A stretch of 64,000 nt of DNA from Blastobasis lacticolella (GCA_905147135.1 LR990065.1:682001-746000); one strand, 5' to 3'. Shown: positions 19,640 through 30,025, counted from the first letter of the stretch. The notes: a model not told the origin generated them from the letters alone. Numbers and translations are program-made.

Positions 19640-20990
19640 GAAAATTACTTGTTTTTCCGAAGTAGATGCTAAAACCATCATTAAAGCTTTAAAAAGTTAG
19701 TTAAAATATACGGAAGATATTTGGGGAATGTCAGTCAGAGTTATAAGTACTGTTGTTGATATTTTAGCACCGTATTTAGCTTACATTTTTAATGCTTGCG
19801 TGAAAGTAGGAGATTTCCCCGTCCTCAAGAAAATCAGTAAAGTAGTGCCATTAATCTCAGTATGCGCTTTGTGAGTAGGTCGTGTATTGTCGATTTAGTA
19901 ATATTTATATTGTATTACTGAAGCGGCGGCGCAATCTGCCGTGTGTGCATCGCTGCGATAGCTAATAATAACATCGTTGTGAACGAGCTCCTCGCGTTCC
20001 TGCAGCAAAAGTTGGACGTGATGGACGAAGTCAGTGCTGTGCAGATCTGCAAGTCCAGCTTCTCGGAGAAGGACATTTCCGAAGCCAAGGTACTGCTGTT
20101 CTCATCACTCAACATGATGGAGAAGATGGTGTCTCGAAGACGTGACGGGACACCGAGGAGCGTTCAGGATGTAATTACGCTACTGAAGGAGACCGTTCCC
20201 GACGACGTGAAAATCTTTATGTCGAGGTATTTAAATAACCTCCCTCCCGTTACGTTCGACCACGTCGACGTCACGTAGCCTGATACAAAAAAATAACAAA
20301 AAAATTAATCAAATCAGGTTGTAAAAATAGTTTAAATAATTTTAGACCGGTGTACATCCTGTCCGTTTTCATCAACAACAATATGGCTTCACGAAAGGCC
20401 GCAATACTACCGAAGCTGGTATTAGCCTCATTCAGCAAATTTTTGGCGTATGGGCAGAACATTATTATGCAGCAGGTGTTTGTTGCGATTTGTCTAAAGC
20501 ATTTGATTATGTAAATCATTCAACACTATTACTAAAATTAAAACATTACGGTTTTACGCATGATAGTCTTGAAATGATGAAATCATACCTAGAAGGTAAA
20601 GTTCAAAAAGTAAATGTAAATGGCGAGCTATCTGCGGGTGGGGTAGTGAGCATTGGAGTGCCACAAGGTCTATATCGAGTACCGCGTGCGGATTCGCTCG
20701 GGAGTGACGTGCGCCGCTCGCTGACAACTCGCAAAAATGACGGCTCTTAGTGAGAATAGTTTGCTAAAATTATTAGTATTTATATAGTAAATTCATCTTT
20801 CATGGGTAACTGTATAAGATTTTATAATCATAGCCCTGAATGTACTAATTTGCCTGAATCACAATTTAAAGAAAAGGTGAAAACAACTTTAATGAAAAAA
20901 GCCTATTATAAATTGATGAATATGTCAATAACAAAAATGTATGGTGTGCCTAGCAGCACACCATACATTTTCTACTCTTCGAAATAAGAA
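19640..20990 (+). pseudogene. LINE ORF2 remnant with a second LINE fragment nested in it
   Basis: Before the break, 19640-19855 encodes RT-finger sequence (VRVISTVVDILAPYLAYIFN, then LKKISKVVPLI). After it, 20370-20670 encodes QQYGFTKGRNTTEAG, CDLSKAFDYVNHSTLLLKLK and VSIGVPQG. The YADD region is missing. The last part, 20802-20987, matches an ORF2 C-terminus (FYNHSPECTNLPESQFKEKV..KKAYYKL). Between 20672 and 20800 a GC-rich block with a short ORF (MTALSENSLLKLL) looks like the 5' end of another LINE. The first break is filled by a LINE ORF1 fragment. The family looks CR1/jockey-like. Confidence 0.65.
19930..20277 (+). pseudogene. LINE ORF1 N-terminal fragment, nested
   Basis: Encodes VVNELLAFLQQKLDVMDEVS, a helical segment, and YLNNLPPVTFDHVDVT followed by a stop. 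The same module precedes the LINE at 43.4 kb (VVLNEVLAFVNNKVDTLSE ... DLNKLPPVTFD). The two are clearly homologous ORF1 starts of one LINE group. Here the piece sits between two halves of an RT remnant. Confidence 0.65.
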
Positions 20991-21079
20991 GTTATTTATT
21001 AATTTACAATTTCATAAATTGGGTGAGGATGATTTGATGTGGAATAGTCATTGAAACAAATCTTTTTTGAATATGCACG

Positions 21080-21240
21080 GCATTGGCAGTGCATGCTCAC
21101 TTAAAAGTCTGCCTGGTGGTGGCGTGGGGGTCGGGTCGTTCTCTTCCGTCAAATATGGTGGAATTGGACGATGGCTGGGCCCTGCGCAATGCTCGTGAAC
21201 GGGTGCTACCTTGGTGGATTGGCCTGCTTTTGTTGTATCA
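21080..21240 (+). mobile_element. Retroposon-like repeat family C, copy 2 (3' truncated)
   Basis: Contains CACTTAAAAGTCTGCCTGGT, GTGGCGTGGGGGTCGGGTCG and GGAATTGGACGATGGCTGGG as in the copy at 29.4-29.8 kb. The (GATTTT)n end is absent. Confidence 0.75.
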
Positions 21241-21771
21241 TTTTTTATTTATTTTTTGTTTTGTAGAGGTTCACATCATATTCCAATCAAGACAGGCTTA
21301 CTTTGAGTAAGCTTGTCTTGATTGACAAATATATCAATGCAATGTAATCATATTTAAATGTACCTGTGGGTTTCTTGCCGATGCTTTTTCCCACAGATAA
21401 TCATTTTCCTAACTGAAGCCTAGCTGACAGACAGACGACATTATTTTTACTTATTTGTTCCGAGCTCAGGGGGGCGACGCGGGTAGGCCGACTGGCGCGT
21501 GCGGGTGTGAGCACCGGCAGGCTGGCTAGGACCGGGAACGCGCCGCACATGATTCGCCTAGGCGGTTATGTGCGTTGCGTGTATCGGTGTCTGGTGTCTC
21601 GCCGTGGTGAGCCCTCGTACGCGCTGATCGGACTGCATGCATCGCCCCCTACCTGGATGAGCTCACTTAACTTTCCCTTTGTTTTCCGTTAAATTTTTGA
21701 CTTTTGAAAAGATATTAATTAACGTAATCCTAATTCAATAAATACTTTTTTATTTTTATTTTCATTTTCAG

Positions 21772-21932
21772 CGCACTTGCCGGAAGTGTATGATACCGTA
21801 CGATATAATAAACTAATCTTTAGACGACAAGACGCCATCCTCTCTCGCCGCGTCTTTCTGCGAGATTACTATGTACATCACAGAAGATTGTCATCGCCCT
21901 CCATGACCTCTCGCTTTCGACCATACAACTAA
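21772..21932 (+). CDS. Candidate terminal exon of an unrecognised gene
   Basis: A long pyrimidine-rich acceptor (TATTTTTATTTTCATTTTCAG) precedes a frame entered in phase 1 that runs 53 codons to a TAA at 21930-21932. The peptide is basic and Tyr/Arg-rich (HLPEVYDTVRYNKLIFRRQD, then RRVFLRDYYVHHRR). A K-family repeat begins just after the stop. The phase fits the candidate microexons at 6449 and 13760, giving a possible three-exon 3' end. I do not recognise the protein. No homolog or transcript evidence is available here. Confidence 0.35.
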
Positions 21933-21949
21933 CACATACTTTTTCTTTA

Positions 21950-22190
21950 TGACATACGGTACGCAAACAGGCAAGCGGGCCACCTGATGGGAAGTGGTCA
22001 CCGCTGTCTATAGACATTACCAACACCAAGAGTACTGCCAATGCGTCGCCCACCTCTATAACACGTTCCTCTGGCAGCAAAAAGCAAAATCCTCTCCACT
22101 TCCAACACCACGGTTCCCCAAATCCCCACCCCATGGAGACCTTACTCGCCGGCAAAAACACAATACTATTTAAAAGAGTATTGTTTAGCG
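21950..22190 (+). repeat. Repeat family K, copy 3 (long)
   Basis: Runs from ACGGTACGCAAACAGGCAAG through CACGGTTCCCCAAATCCCCA to ACACAATACTATTTAAAAG. The end has a small inverted repeat (AATACT...AGTATT). The long minus-strand frame across it also occurs in other K copies and is not a gene. Confidence 0.85.
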
Positions 22191-22639
22191 GCGGTATTCT
22201 GCGGGTTTACGGAGTATTTTCATTATGAACCTTCATAGTCGCTAACGTGAAGACTAGTAGGGAAATTCTTTGAAATTTTCTTAAATAAGTGTACACATAT
22301 ACAGCATAAGTTTCAACATAAATTGTTCAGTTGCTAAGATCGCTTCAGTCTTTCCCTTTGCTTCGCCGCGAAAACACGTCATTTATAAAACTCTGTAAAT
22401 TAATATCGGTGGTCTTCATCAGCGATACTGATTTACAAACTTTTATAAAGTCTGACGAAATTAGATTGGTTTACCATACCTATCTTGGAGTATCTGTCTG
22501 TACTCTTGGTATTCCTTTGTAGTGGTTCTGATACATCTCAAACAGTGTAAAAAATCACATCCCTGTATTAATTGAGCTCTTGGATGAATATCGGGGGAAA
22601 ATGTCGGATTTTATAAAATATAATGTTGTTTCAATATAC

Positions 22640-22692
22640 TGGCCTTGTTGTCCGGCAGAGTAGAATGAGCAAAATAGCACCAACACCTGAAT
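22640..22692 (+). repeat. Repeat family P, head fragment
   Basis: GTTGTCCGGCAGAGTAGAAT and AATAGCACCAA match the reverse complement of the ends of the copies at 40.4-40.7 and 52.7-52.9 kb. Confidence 0.6.
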
Positions 22693-22894
22693 TTTGAATT
22701 CTTAATTTTGTTTCTAAAAAGTGAGTGATGGTTTAAATTTGCGAGACTAGGTCTGATTTATTTATTTATTTATTGCGATATCACTACTTACAAAATTTAT
22801 ATATTTTTTAAAAGTGATTATATTTTTTTGGCGAATTCGAAACATTTGAAATTATAACTACCTATTACCACTTAAACAGAACATAAATAAATAA

Positions 22895-23140
22895 TTTACA
22901 CAGCGTCAGCTAACTTCAAAGTAAGCAAAGCATTACATTATGTAATAATAAAAGAAAAATATATAATATAGGAACCTATTTTATCCGTTGTCTGGCACCC
23001 ATTACACAAATTAGTGAATTGTAACAAAATTCAAATGCATCGTTTCAATTTCTTATCGTCCTCATATTGAACCCGGGACCTGTGCCCGGGATATCTTGCC
23101 TGACAAATGTTAACTACCGAATCGTTTAGATCGTCAAACC
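22895..23140 (-). mobile_element. SINE family S, copy 5 (diverged)
   Basis: The plus strand shows the inverted tail (CACAGCGTCAGCTAACTTCA, AAGTAAGCAAAGC), then GTCTGGCACCCAT, and finally a decayed tRNA-like head with GAACCCGGGACC and TGTTAACTACCGAATCG. Confidence 0.7.
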
Positions 23141-23619
23141 AGCAGCTAAGTAACTATGTTTCACATAAAATTCTCTAGATTTCATAAGGGAAAATTTCTT
23201 TAAACAAATGAACGTTTCACCACCGATATCGCAATTGTAATAAAATAGCAGCACACACAATGTCAAAGTGTTATCAATAAATAAAATATTCTGATAGTTA
23301 CTCGAAATATTTTTAAAGTAGGACTTTGATTTTCCTAGTACTGAGCAACGGTATTATTTAACGAAACACCGTTTAAAAAAAAACTGTTTCATTGTTAGAT
23401 ATACATTCGTTGTGATAAAGTGACGTAAAGTGCAATGGTTTTAAAACTTATACGACGAACTATAATGATTTTTATGCACTTCGTGCGAATGAGCATTTTA
23501 TAGTGCTTGATAATTTTATGTATTGCTTTAATCAAATATTGAAATTTTCTGAGGCAATAACAACATAACGTATATATAATATTATTGGATTTAGTTACAG
23601 ACTCTTATCCTTCGAGAGC

Positions 23620-23807
23620 TTAGCGTCGACTTTTGTCTTTTGTATTTACTTTGGTGTGGAATTTAGTCTGGACTTCAATATTGGCATCTTCTAACTGGAC
23701 GCCGGCCACAAACTGGCGCATATGTTTTGACTCTGGCGTGCCATGATTACACATCGATTCATATATTTCGCACACCTCTGCTTTGTGATTACTGGCGTCA
23801 GTGGCAG
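23620..23807 (-). CDS. Candidate terminal exon of an unrecognised minus-strand gene
   Basis: On the minus strand an acceptor (CCACCTTCTGAATAG) leads, in phase 1, into 61 sense codons ending in TAA at 23622-23620. The peptide looks strongly coding: ASNHKAEVCEIYESMCNHGT, ESKHMRQFVAGVQLEDANIE, then a basic end, TKVNTKDKSRR. In the same frame a TGA lies directly upstream of the acceptor, as expected for an exon edge. I do not recognise it. No upstream exon was identified. A truncated retrocopy is an alternative. Confidence 0.4.
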
Positions 23808-24105
23808 CTATTCAGAAGGTGGGATACATGTTTATCATATCGTACTAGCATCCCAACAAGTCTTTGAATGCTGATTTTCTTTATTATCACGCAAAACTTT
23901 TACAATGGTTACTATTGCAATGGTTTATCTATGTTACTGAGCTGAAGTAGGATATAATTGTAAAAATAATTTAAATATTAAAAATATTTAGAGATATTGT
24001 GGAATTTAGCTTGCAGTAAACTAAAAGCTTAAAGAAACTGAAAAAACTTGAGTAAACTAAAAGCTTAAATCGCAGAGCGGTAAAATTGCAGTTGTTCCAT
24101 TTCAG

Positions 24106-24714
24106 AAATTTCAGAATCTTTTGAAGAAGACGTCAAAAATACAGAAAACAATGTTAAATTCGAACTCGAAAGTGGAATTAGCGAAAGTGATTTTCAGAAT
24201 GATACTGACTTATCTATTGACGACACTGATACTGATTTACATCATTTTTTAAGTGACGTATTGTCAAACCATGATGGAGAACATGAACACATTTATAAAA
24301 GTGTACTGGAAGCGATAAAAGAACCAGAAAATGAAACTATCGATAATGCTACTCTCAGCTTCGAACAATGTAACACCCAATTTAACAGTTTACAAAATCA
24401 TACGGAAGAAGACTATGGCTCTCTAAACGCTTTGTTGCAACATTCTCAAAGTTATACTGAACAACATTCGAAAGAATATTTAAACAATAGACGTTTTTTC
24501 TACGCAAAAAACAAGGAACCGGATATTTATGTTGATCATGATAAACGTCATTATGATAACACTAGTGGCAAACTAGCACTGACAAGTGAAGAAAAATCAA
24601 AGCAGTACAAAGATAAGATAAACATTCTACACATGGGATTCAATTATGTAGACGAAGTTGCCAATAAGCCAGAATCAAAAATGAAAGAAGAGCTTTCATT
24701 TCGGGCAAATTCAG
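24106..24714 (+). CDS. Host gene II, exon A (acidic, polar-rich)
   Basis: The acceptor GTTGTTCCATTTCAG precedes a 609-nt exon, phase 1 in and phase 1 out, with donor GTAATT. It encodes about 202 residues with no stop: an acidic start (ESFEEDVKNTENN, DDTDTDLHHFLSD), then Asn/Gln/His-rich polar sequence and a basic end. No domain, signal peptide or membrane segment is seen. The protein is not recognised. The next exon follows after a 73-nt intron with matching phase, which is the main reason to call this a real gene. Earlier exons were not identified. Confidence 0.6.
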
Positions 24715-24787
24715 GTAATTAACATGTCAATTCTGTGATAAACAACATAGACAATTTTTACCTTTTTATTATTTATATCTTTCACAG

Positions 24788-25132
24788 TGAGCGCGGAGCA
24801 TTTTGAACACTTGAAACAGCATACAATCTATCTAACTACGGGTTCTATCCCATCAGGAACAGAGCCTCAATATCTCGATCAACCCAACGAGAAAGTATAT
24901 CTACGCTCTCAAACAACGCTTAAACTAAAAAGCACACCACATCCCGAATTCGCACATTATGATCATGGGAACGGTGAAATCCTTAGACATTATAACCATC
25001 CTGATCGAGCCGAAACGAAGGTGGCCTGGAAGTATTTGCCTACAAAATTCAATGCTACCACCTACAACTGGCAGTACGGTTTACTAACTTCTCCCTTAGC
25101 CGTTCCAAATCTCGACACTCCCTCGGAATACC
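24788..25132 (+). CDS. Host gene II, exon B
   Basis: Acceptor TATATCTTTCACAG, phase 1 in, 345 nt, phase 1 out at a GTGAGT donor. It encodes about 115 residues rich in His, Tyr, Pro and Thr (LKQHTIYLTTGSIPSGTEPQ, WKYLPTKFNATTYNWQYG). If the donor were not used, the frame would end two codons later at TAA 25138-25140, so this could also be a terminal exon. The downstream intron is about 5.8 kb and contains a LINE, a C-family retroposon and C-rich repeats. Confidence 0.6.
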
Positions 25133-25619
25133 GTGAGTAATACCCTAATAAGTGTAGTTTTTACCCAGTAACTAGCTCTTGCCCGCGACTTGGCATCGTA
25201 TACTTAGGAATTCGGTTATAGCGTGATCCCGTGGGAACTATTTTGCATTTCGAGATCAATTGTAGACTCTCTGTTAATCCAATTTACGCAGAATGAATGC
25301 GCGTTCGTCATACTGCGAAAACGGTCCGGATACATCTATTTATCTATGCCTTAGCCAAGGATGTCAACCATCAGTGTTAATTTTGTCGAATAATTCATTC
25401 AAATTATTTACGGTGCCGAGTCGTTGACACTTTGGTACTCGTACAGTATGGTTAGTTCACCAGTTCAAGGTAGCCCAGCTTGATTTAGAAAGGCTATTTG
25501 GAACTACTAAGAAATCCAAGTTCCTAGCATTGCTAAAGTTTTTATTCTATTAATGAAAATATAATATAAAACACAATAGAAGATAAGAAAAACATTATTT
25601 TAACCTAGAGATAAGGAAT

Positions 25620-26628
25620 TGGACGAGCTGTACGGGCATCAGTCGCAGTTTGACGTGTGGTTACTAGAAGATGGGACGGCGTAAGGCGCTTTCCTAATTG
25701 GCTGCGGTCGTGCGACCATGGTCGTATGACGGACGTCGCTTCATTAATAGGGGATATCAAACTATCCGTCGCACTACCATTGTCATACGACCGTTGCCAA
25801 TTTGGACAGCGGCTAAGAGTATCGATGTAAGTGGCATCATAGGAGCTCAAGGAGCTGCGCAAAACCAAGGACGAGGTCTCCGAGTTACGGTCAACAGTTG
25901 ACGATTTGCGACAAACTATAAATGGGCTCGAGCAGCGGGAGCGACTGCTAAATGTAGAAATATTCGGAGTCCCTGAAAGGAAATCTGAACGTGTTTGTGA
26001 CCTGGTAGTCTCCATTGCTAAAGCGGTGGATGTTTCTCTGGACAGCACGGAAATCATCTCGGCGGTAAGAATACCTACACGGAACACCGCAGGCCTCCCT
26101 AAGCCAATTATTGCGAAGTTCAGCACTATGAATAACAGTGACGAATTTCTGACTGCAGTTCGCAAACAAAGGGGGGTCAGCACCAAGGACATCGAATTGC
26201 CGGGTGATCCTCGCCAGATCCATGTGAACGAGCACCTGACGCCCGCTAATAAGACGTTACTGAAACACACCAAAGCCTGGAGAACTGGGGTTTCAGCACT
26301 GCTGGACGCGCAAAGGGATGATTTTTGTTCGTCAAGCCAACAATTTCCCTCCGCAGCGTATAGACAGACAGTCGCAATTATCGAGCTTGAAAAAAACCGT
26401 AGTGTCGTAAATAGTAACGTCCAGCCATTTGGGACCATGCTCGATGTACTTATAATCACTACATATTCCTATTCATTCATATTACTTCGTACACTATACA
26501 ACAATACACACCATCACTTACACAATTCATCCCTGTATGCATACCTATGTGAATCCCTGCACCGAGACTCAGTTGATATGCCGAGAGGTCTACGGTATAA
26601 CAGCTACGCTCCTATTCTCTCACATTAA
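25620..26628 (+). pseudogene. LINE ORF1: coiled coil and baculovirus-FP-like domain
   Basis: The 25850-26628 part is open. It begins with a heptad-like coiled coil (ELRKTKDEVSELRSTVDDL, INGLEQRERLLN), then an RRM-like region with NVEIFGVPER, and then the segment VNEHLTPANKTLLKHTKAWR, which is typical of the FP-type domain found in LINE ORF1 proteins. Upstream, 25620-25850 carries related sequence in shifted frames. The tail after about 26460 looks like non-coding sequence read through. The product would be an RNA chaperone of the element; this copy is probably decayed. Confidence 0.65.
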
Positions 26629-26670
26629 ACACTATATTGTAACTCGCTTTTAATTTGTTGCTGCTTATAA

Positions 26671-28875
26671 ATGGCATCACTAACTGTATATTTACAGAAT
26701 ACGAGGAGTATAAGGGGTAAAACTGTTCAATTTAGGCAGGGTTTACTTAATAATAACTACGATGTTGTGGCTGTTTGCGAGACGTGGCTGGTGGACGGGG
26801 TTTTCGACTCCGAAGTCAGCGATTCGCGTTACGACGTGCATCGCCGGGACCGGCCGTGCAACGCGCGCGCAGCCAGCGGCGCGCGTGGCGCGGCGCGGCC
26901 GGTCGGCGGAGGTGTGATGCTGCTTACGGCTCGGTCGCTCGCCGCGCGCCGCGCCCCGCTATCCGACACAAGCCTGGAGTTGGTACACGTAATTATAGGC
27001 GCGCGCGCTATACACTCACATTTAGATTTACATATAATATGCGTTTACTTACCGGGCTCCGGGTCTGCACACGACGATCAGTTGCTTCGACTCAATATTT
27101 ATTTACAGTCCCATTGCACTATGAGGGCCCATTATTTATTATTAGGAGATTTTAATTTGCCTCATATTATTTGGAGGTCTCGGACGGGCGGATTTTTTGA
27201 CCCTAGTGGAATGTCAGGCGAGAGTCAGGAGTGCTTTTTTGAGTATCTTCTCTCCAGTGGATTGTCGCAGTATTGCGGTGTGCCCAATGGCAATGGACGG
27301 CATTTGGATATTGCCTTTTCTAACACGGAGGCAGATGTGCGTCGCGTTGTTGATCCCATTATCCGAGAGGATTGGCCTCACCACCCGGCGCTCGCGTTGG
27401 ACCTTGTTAATATTAGTCTTAAACATTTAAAGACACCCCCAAAGAAAATGTTTAAATATAACAAGGCCGATTATGATGAAATATTCCATGACTTATGTGC
27501 GATTAACTGGACACGGGCTCTGAAGAACGTGCCGTTGGACGAGGCAGTTCAGTTTTTAAACAACACTGTAAGGTCAGTGATAGATAAGCATGTGCCTTTT
27601 TTCTACGGTACCTCGGATGGGTTTCCAGCTTGGTACACCAGAGCGCTAATACACATCATTAAGGAAAAACATAAATATCACGCACTCTGGAAGAAAAATG
27701 GTAACAGCGCAGACCGCGAGGCTTTCTCTTTGTTACGTGCCAGACATAAAAAGTTGCAACGTCAATGCTGGAATAAGTACACGGAACGCTGTAGCACTTC
27801 TATTGCCAAAGATCCAAAAGTTTTCTGGAGCTATACGAAGAGTCTGCGCCGCGATCATGGGCTTCCTGCTCAGATAAATTATGGTACTCGTGCTGGCAGT
27901 GACGGTCCCGAAATTTGTGATGTTTTCTTAGATTATTTTTTATCTGTTTATAAAGGCACTCCTGACGTTCACACTCCTGGTTTTTTCACGGAAAATATAC
28001 ACAGTAATCCCTTGAGCTGTGAGAGCACACTGACGATTGATAGCGATTTAGTAGAAAAGTACCTACAAAAAATAAAAATTAACAAAGGTGCGGGTTGTGA
28101 TGGCATCGCACCGGTTTTCGTCCGTAACTGCGCTCGCTATCTGGCATTGCCTTTAAGCATATTATTTAAGAGATCTCTTGCGGAGGGCATATTTCCAACT
28201 GTTTGGAAGCAAGCCTACATTGTACCTATACATAAATGCGGCTCTAAGATCCTCGCTGAGCAGTACCGCCCCGTGTCGATTTTAACCATATTTAGCAAAG
28301 ACTTTGAGCAGATTGTATATGATCTAGTGTACCCGTCGCTTGCGCGTAGTATCCCGCTCGCACAGCATGGCTTTATGCGTAAACGCTCCACTGTGTCCAA
28401 CCTGGGCGAATTTTTATCTGGTCTAAAAATTAATATCTGGTCCCCAGTCTACGACGTCGGCCGTAATAGATTGGAGTCTGTGCAAAAATCATTTATCAAC
28501 AGACTAAATTACTTGACTTGCATGGCTCCCGGAGATTACTCTGCTAGTCTGAAGGCTCACGGAATACTCACATTGGAGGATAGGCGTTTCCTGACTGATG
28601 CTAGGCTTCTATATGACATTATTTACTCCGGGGTGGACAGTCCACGGCTGTTGTCACGGGTGTTGCTGAGCGCGGGTGACCCGCGCGCACGACGCGGTGG
28701 CCGCTGGCCACGTCTACTCGACCATCGTCGCGCGCGCAGTAATTATGCGTTAGGATCACCGCTCAATAGGGCTATAGATGGATATGAAAAACATTTGTCC
28801 AAAACTATCGATATTTTCCATCTTGACCGCACACCCTTTTTGAGCGGGGTTCTTAAGTTTCTACAGTCTCGGTAA
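26671..28875 (+). CDS. LINE ORF2 with endonuclease, RT palm deleted in frame
   Basis: 734 residues, open. The endonuclease (1-250) has LQNTRSIRG, VAVCETW, LLLGDFN and DIAFSN; its last motif reads DWPHHPAL, with HH where other LINEs have SDH. A linker with NKYTERCSTSIAKDPKVFWSY follows. RT fingers run to about residue 585 (KINKGAGCDGI, YRPVSIL, AQHGFMRKRSTVSNL). Then, near 28430, sequence jumps directly to the region after the palm (NIWSPVYDVGRNRLESVQKS). The FTDFSKAFD and YADD motifs are absent, yet the frame is kept. The product could not polymerise DNA but keeps endonuclease motifs. Nucleotides 26860-27010 are strikingly GC-rich (CGCG runs). Confidence 0.85.
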   Translation: MASLTVYLQNTRSIRGKTVQFRQGLLNNNYDVVAVCETWLVDGVFDSEVSDSRYDVHRRDRPCNARAASGARGAARPVGGGVMLLTARSLAARRAPLSDTSLELVHVIIGARAIHSHLDLHIICVYLPGSGSAHDDQLLRLNIYLQSHCTMRAHYLLLGDFNLPHIIWRSRTGGFFDPSGMSGESQECFFEYLLSSGLSQYCGVPNGNGRHLDIAFSNTEADVRRVVDPIIREDWPHHPALALDLVNISLKHLKTPPKKMFKYNKADYDEIFHDLCAINWTRALKNVPLDEAVQFLNNTVRSVIDKHVPFFYGTSDGFPAWYTRALIHIIKEKHKYHALWKKNGNSADREAFSLLRARHKKLQRQCWNKYTERCSTSIAKDPKVFWSYTKSLRRDHGLPAQINYGTRAGSDGPEICDVFLDYFLSVYKGTPDVHTPGFFTENIHSNPLSCESTLTIDSDLVEKYLQKIKINKGAGCDGIAPVFVRNCARYLALPLSILFKRSLAEGIFPTVWKQAYIVPIHKCGSKILAEQYRPVSILTIFSKDFEQIVYDLVYPSLARSIPLAQHGFMRKRSTVSNLGEFLSGLKINIWSPVYDVGRNRLESVQKSFINRLNYLTCMAPGDYSASLKAHGILTLEDRRFLTDARLLYDIIYSGVDSPRLLSRVLLSAGDPRARRGGRWPRLLDHRRARSNYALGSPLNRAIDGYEKHLSKTIDIFHLDRTPFLSGVLKFLQSR

Positions 28876-29195
28876 AGGACGATGATAGTGAAGTGATATC
28901 ACTATTATCAGTGATCACTAGAATAGGTATAGGCATACAAATGAACATTCACACACACACTCATACACACACACACATACGCAAATGTTATTACTATGTT
29001 CATTTATCATTATTCTTTTATCATTGTTATTATTATTTTATCCGTATCATCACTGAACAAATCTATGGGTACTTTGCTGTTTGGTATTCTTAGCTTCACT
29101 AATCCCATTTGTAAATTGCAGTTTTGTAATTGGCAGTACCACTTTTATCTGTATCTGATTGTAAACAAATGTACATTTCTGTAAGACTGTGAAAT

Positions 29196-29300
29196 AAATA
29201 AATAGTCCAGAGGCCGACCCAGTTTCCAGGGCATGAGTGGCATTCCGTCGAGCCTTTCCTCATCAACGCGATCTAACCCACTCAGTTCTAGCACCGCGAA
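29196..29300 (-). pseudogene. Second fragment of the retroelement C-terminal domain
   Basis: The minus strand encodes AFAVLELSGLDRVDEERLDG and MPLMPWKLGRPLDY, aligning with LEPGGLARDDGKRPEG and MTLPPWELGRRLVWD of the copy at 16.4 kb. It begins exactly where the jockey-type LINE ends. Confidence 0.5.
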
Positions 29301-29359
29301 TGCTCCAGCATTAAATTTTATTTCATTTGTGAAAGTGATCTTACTGCTATGACCACCAC

Positions 29360-29800
29360 AGTTATAAATCAAAAATCAAAATCAAAATTTCTTTATTGAT
29401 TAGGACAATAAATATCTCTTTCAATCGTCAAAAAGGAGGGGGATAGGAAAGTAGGAAGGAAACACACAGTGAAACGCTGACCGCCCTATGACCGTAGATA
29501 AACGTATCCCTCGCCAACCGAATCGTGCTCGACAATGCCAGGCAGAGCCGGAACGCTATATTATATTATATAGGTATGTCTAGTATAATTAAGAAAAAAA
29601 AAAAAAAAAAAAAAACACCTTAAACTACAGCAAGAGTAAGCCAGTCCACCAAAGCAGCACCCGTTCACGAGTATAACGCAGGGCCCAGCCATCGTCCAAT
29701 TCAACCATATTTGAGGGAAAAGAACGACCCGGCCCCCACGCCACCGCCAGACAGACTTTTAAGTGAGCGTGCATCACACATGCTGTATGTGGTAGGTAGT
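29360..29800 (-). mobile_element. Retroposon-like repeat family C, copy 3
   Basis: Minus-strand copy with the conserved GAATTGGACGATGGCTGGGC region, an A/T homopolymer of about 22 bases (29597-29619) in the middle, and a (GATTTT)n-type 3' end at 29365-29390. It retains the frame VELDDGWALRYTRERVL. Confidence 0.8.
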
Positions 29801-29804
29801 CGCT

Positions 29805-30025
29805 ACCACCCTACTCTATCCTATCCCTTCCCTATCGCTACCTTACCCCTATCCTATCATTGCCTTAACCCTACCCTACCACTACCTTACCCCTACCCTA
29901 CCACTATCTTACCCCGACCCTACCACTATCTTACCCCTACCCAACCCTATACTACCTTACCGCTATCTTACTCCTACCCTACCCTACCCTACCCCTACTC
30001 TAACTACTACCCTACCCCTACCCTA
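29805..30025. repeat. C-rich minisatellite (CCCTACC variants)
   Basis: Irregular repeats such as CCCTACCCTACCACTACC and TTACCCCTACCC. The unit is not the insect telomeric CCTAA. The G-rich strand could form quadruplexes. Confidence 0.9.

Larger units (their letters stand above)
25600..29195 (+). mobile_element. Jockey-type LINE with in-frame RT deletion
   Basis: Plus-strand element with ORF1 (coiled coil and FP-like domain), ORF2, a 3' UTR containing CA-rich sequence (28945-28982), and an AATAAATAAATAG end at about 29190. It lies in the 5.8-kb intron between exon B and the next exon of host gene II. The 5' boundary is uncertain: ORF1-like sequence starts about 25620. Confidence 0.75.

Noticed and set aside
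21820..22161. 113-codon minus-strand frame (and its equivalents at 34.6, 56.6 and 58.2 kb)
   Set aside because: All lie within repeat family K; the similar frames reflect repeat identity, not a gene family.
25605..26459. 284-codon minus-strand frame
   Set aside because: Antisense to a LINE ORF1 with coiled-coil and FP-like motifs.
29805..30025. Interstitial telomeric repeat
   Set aside because: The unit is CCCTACC-like, not the insect (CCTAA)n.
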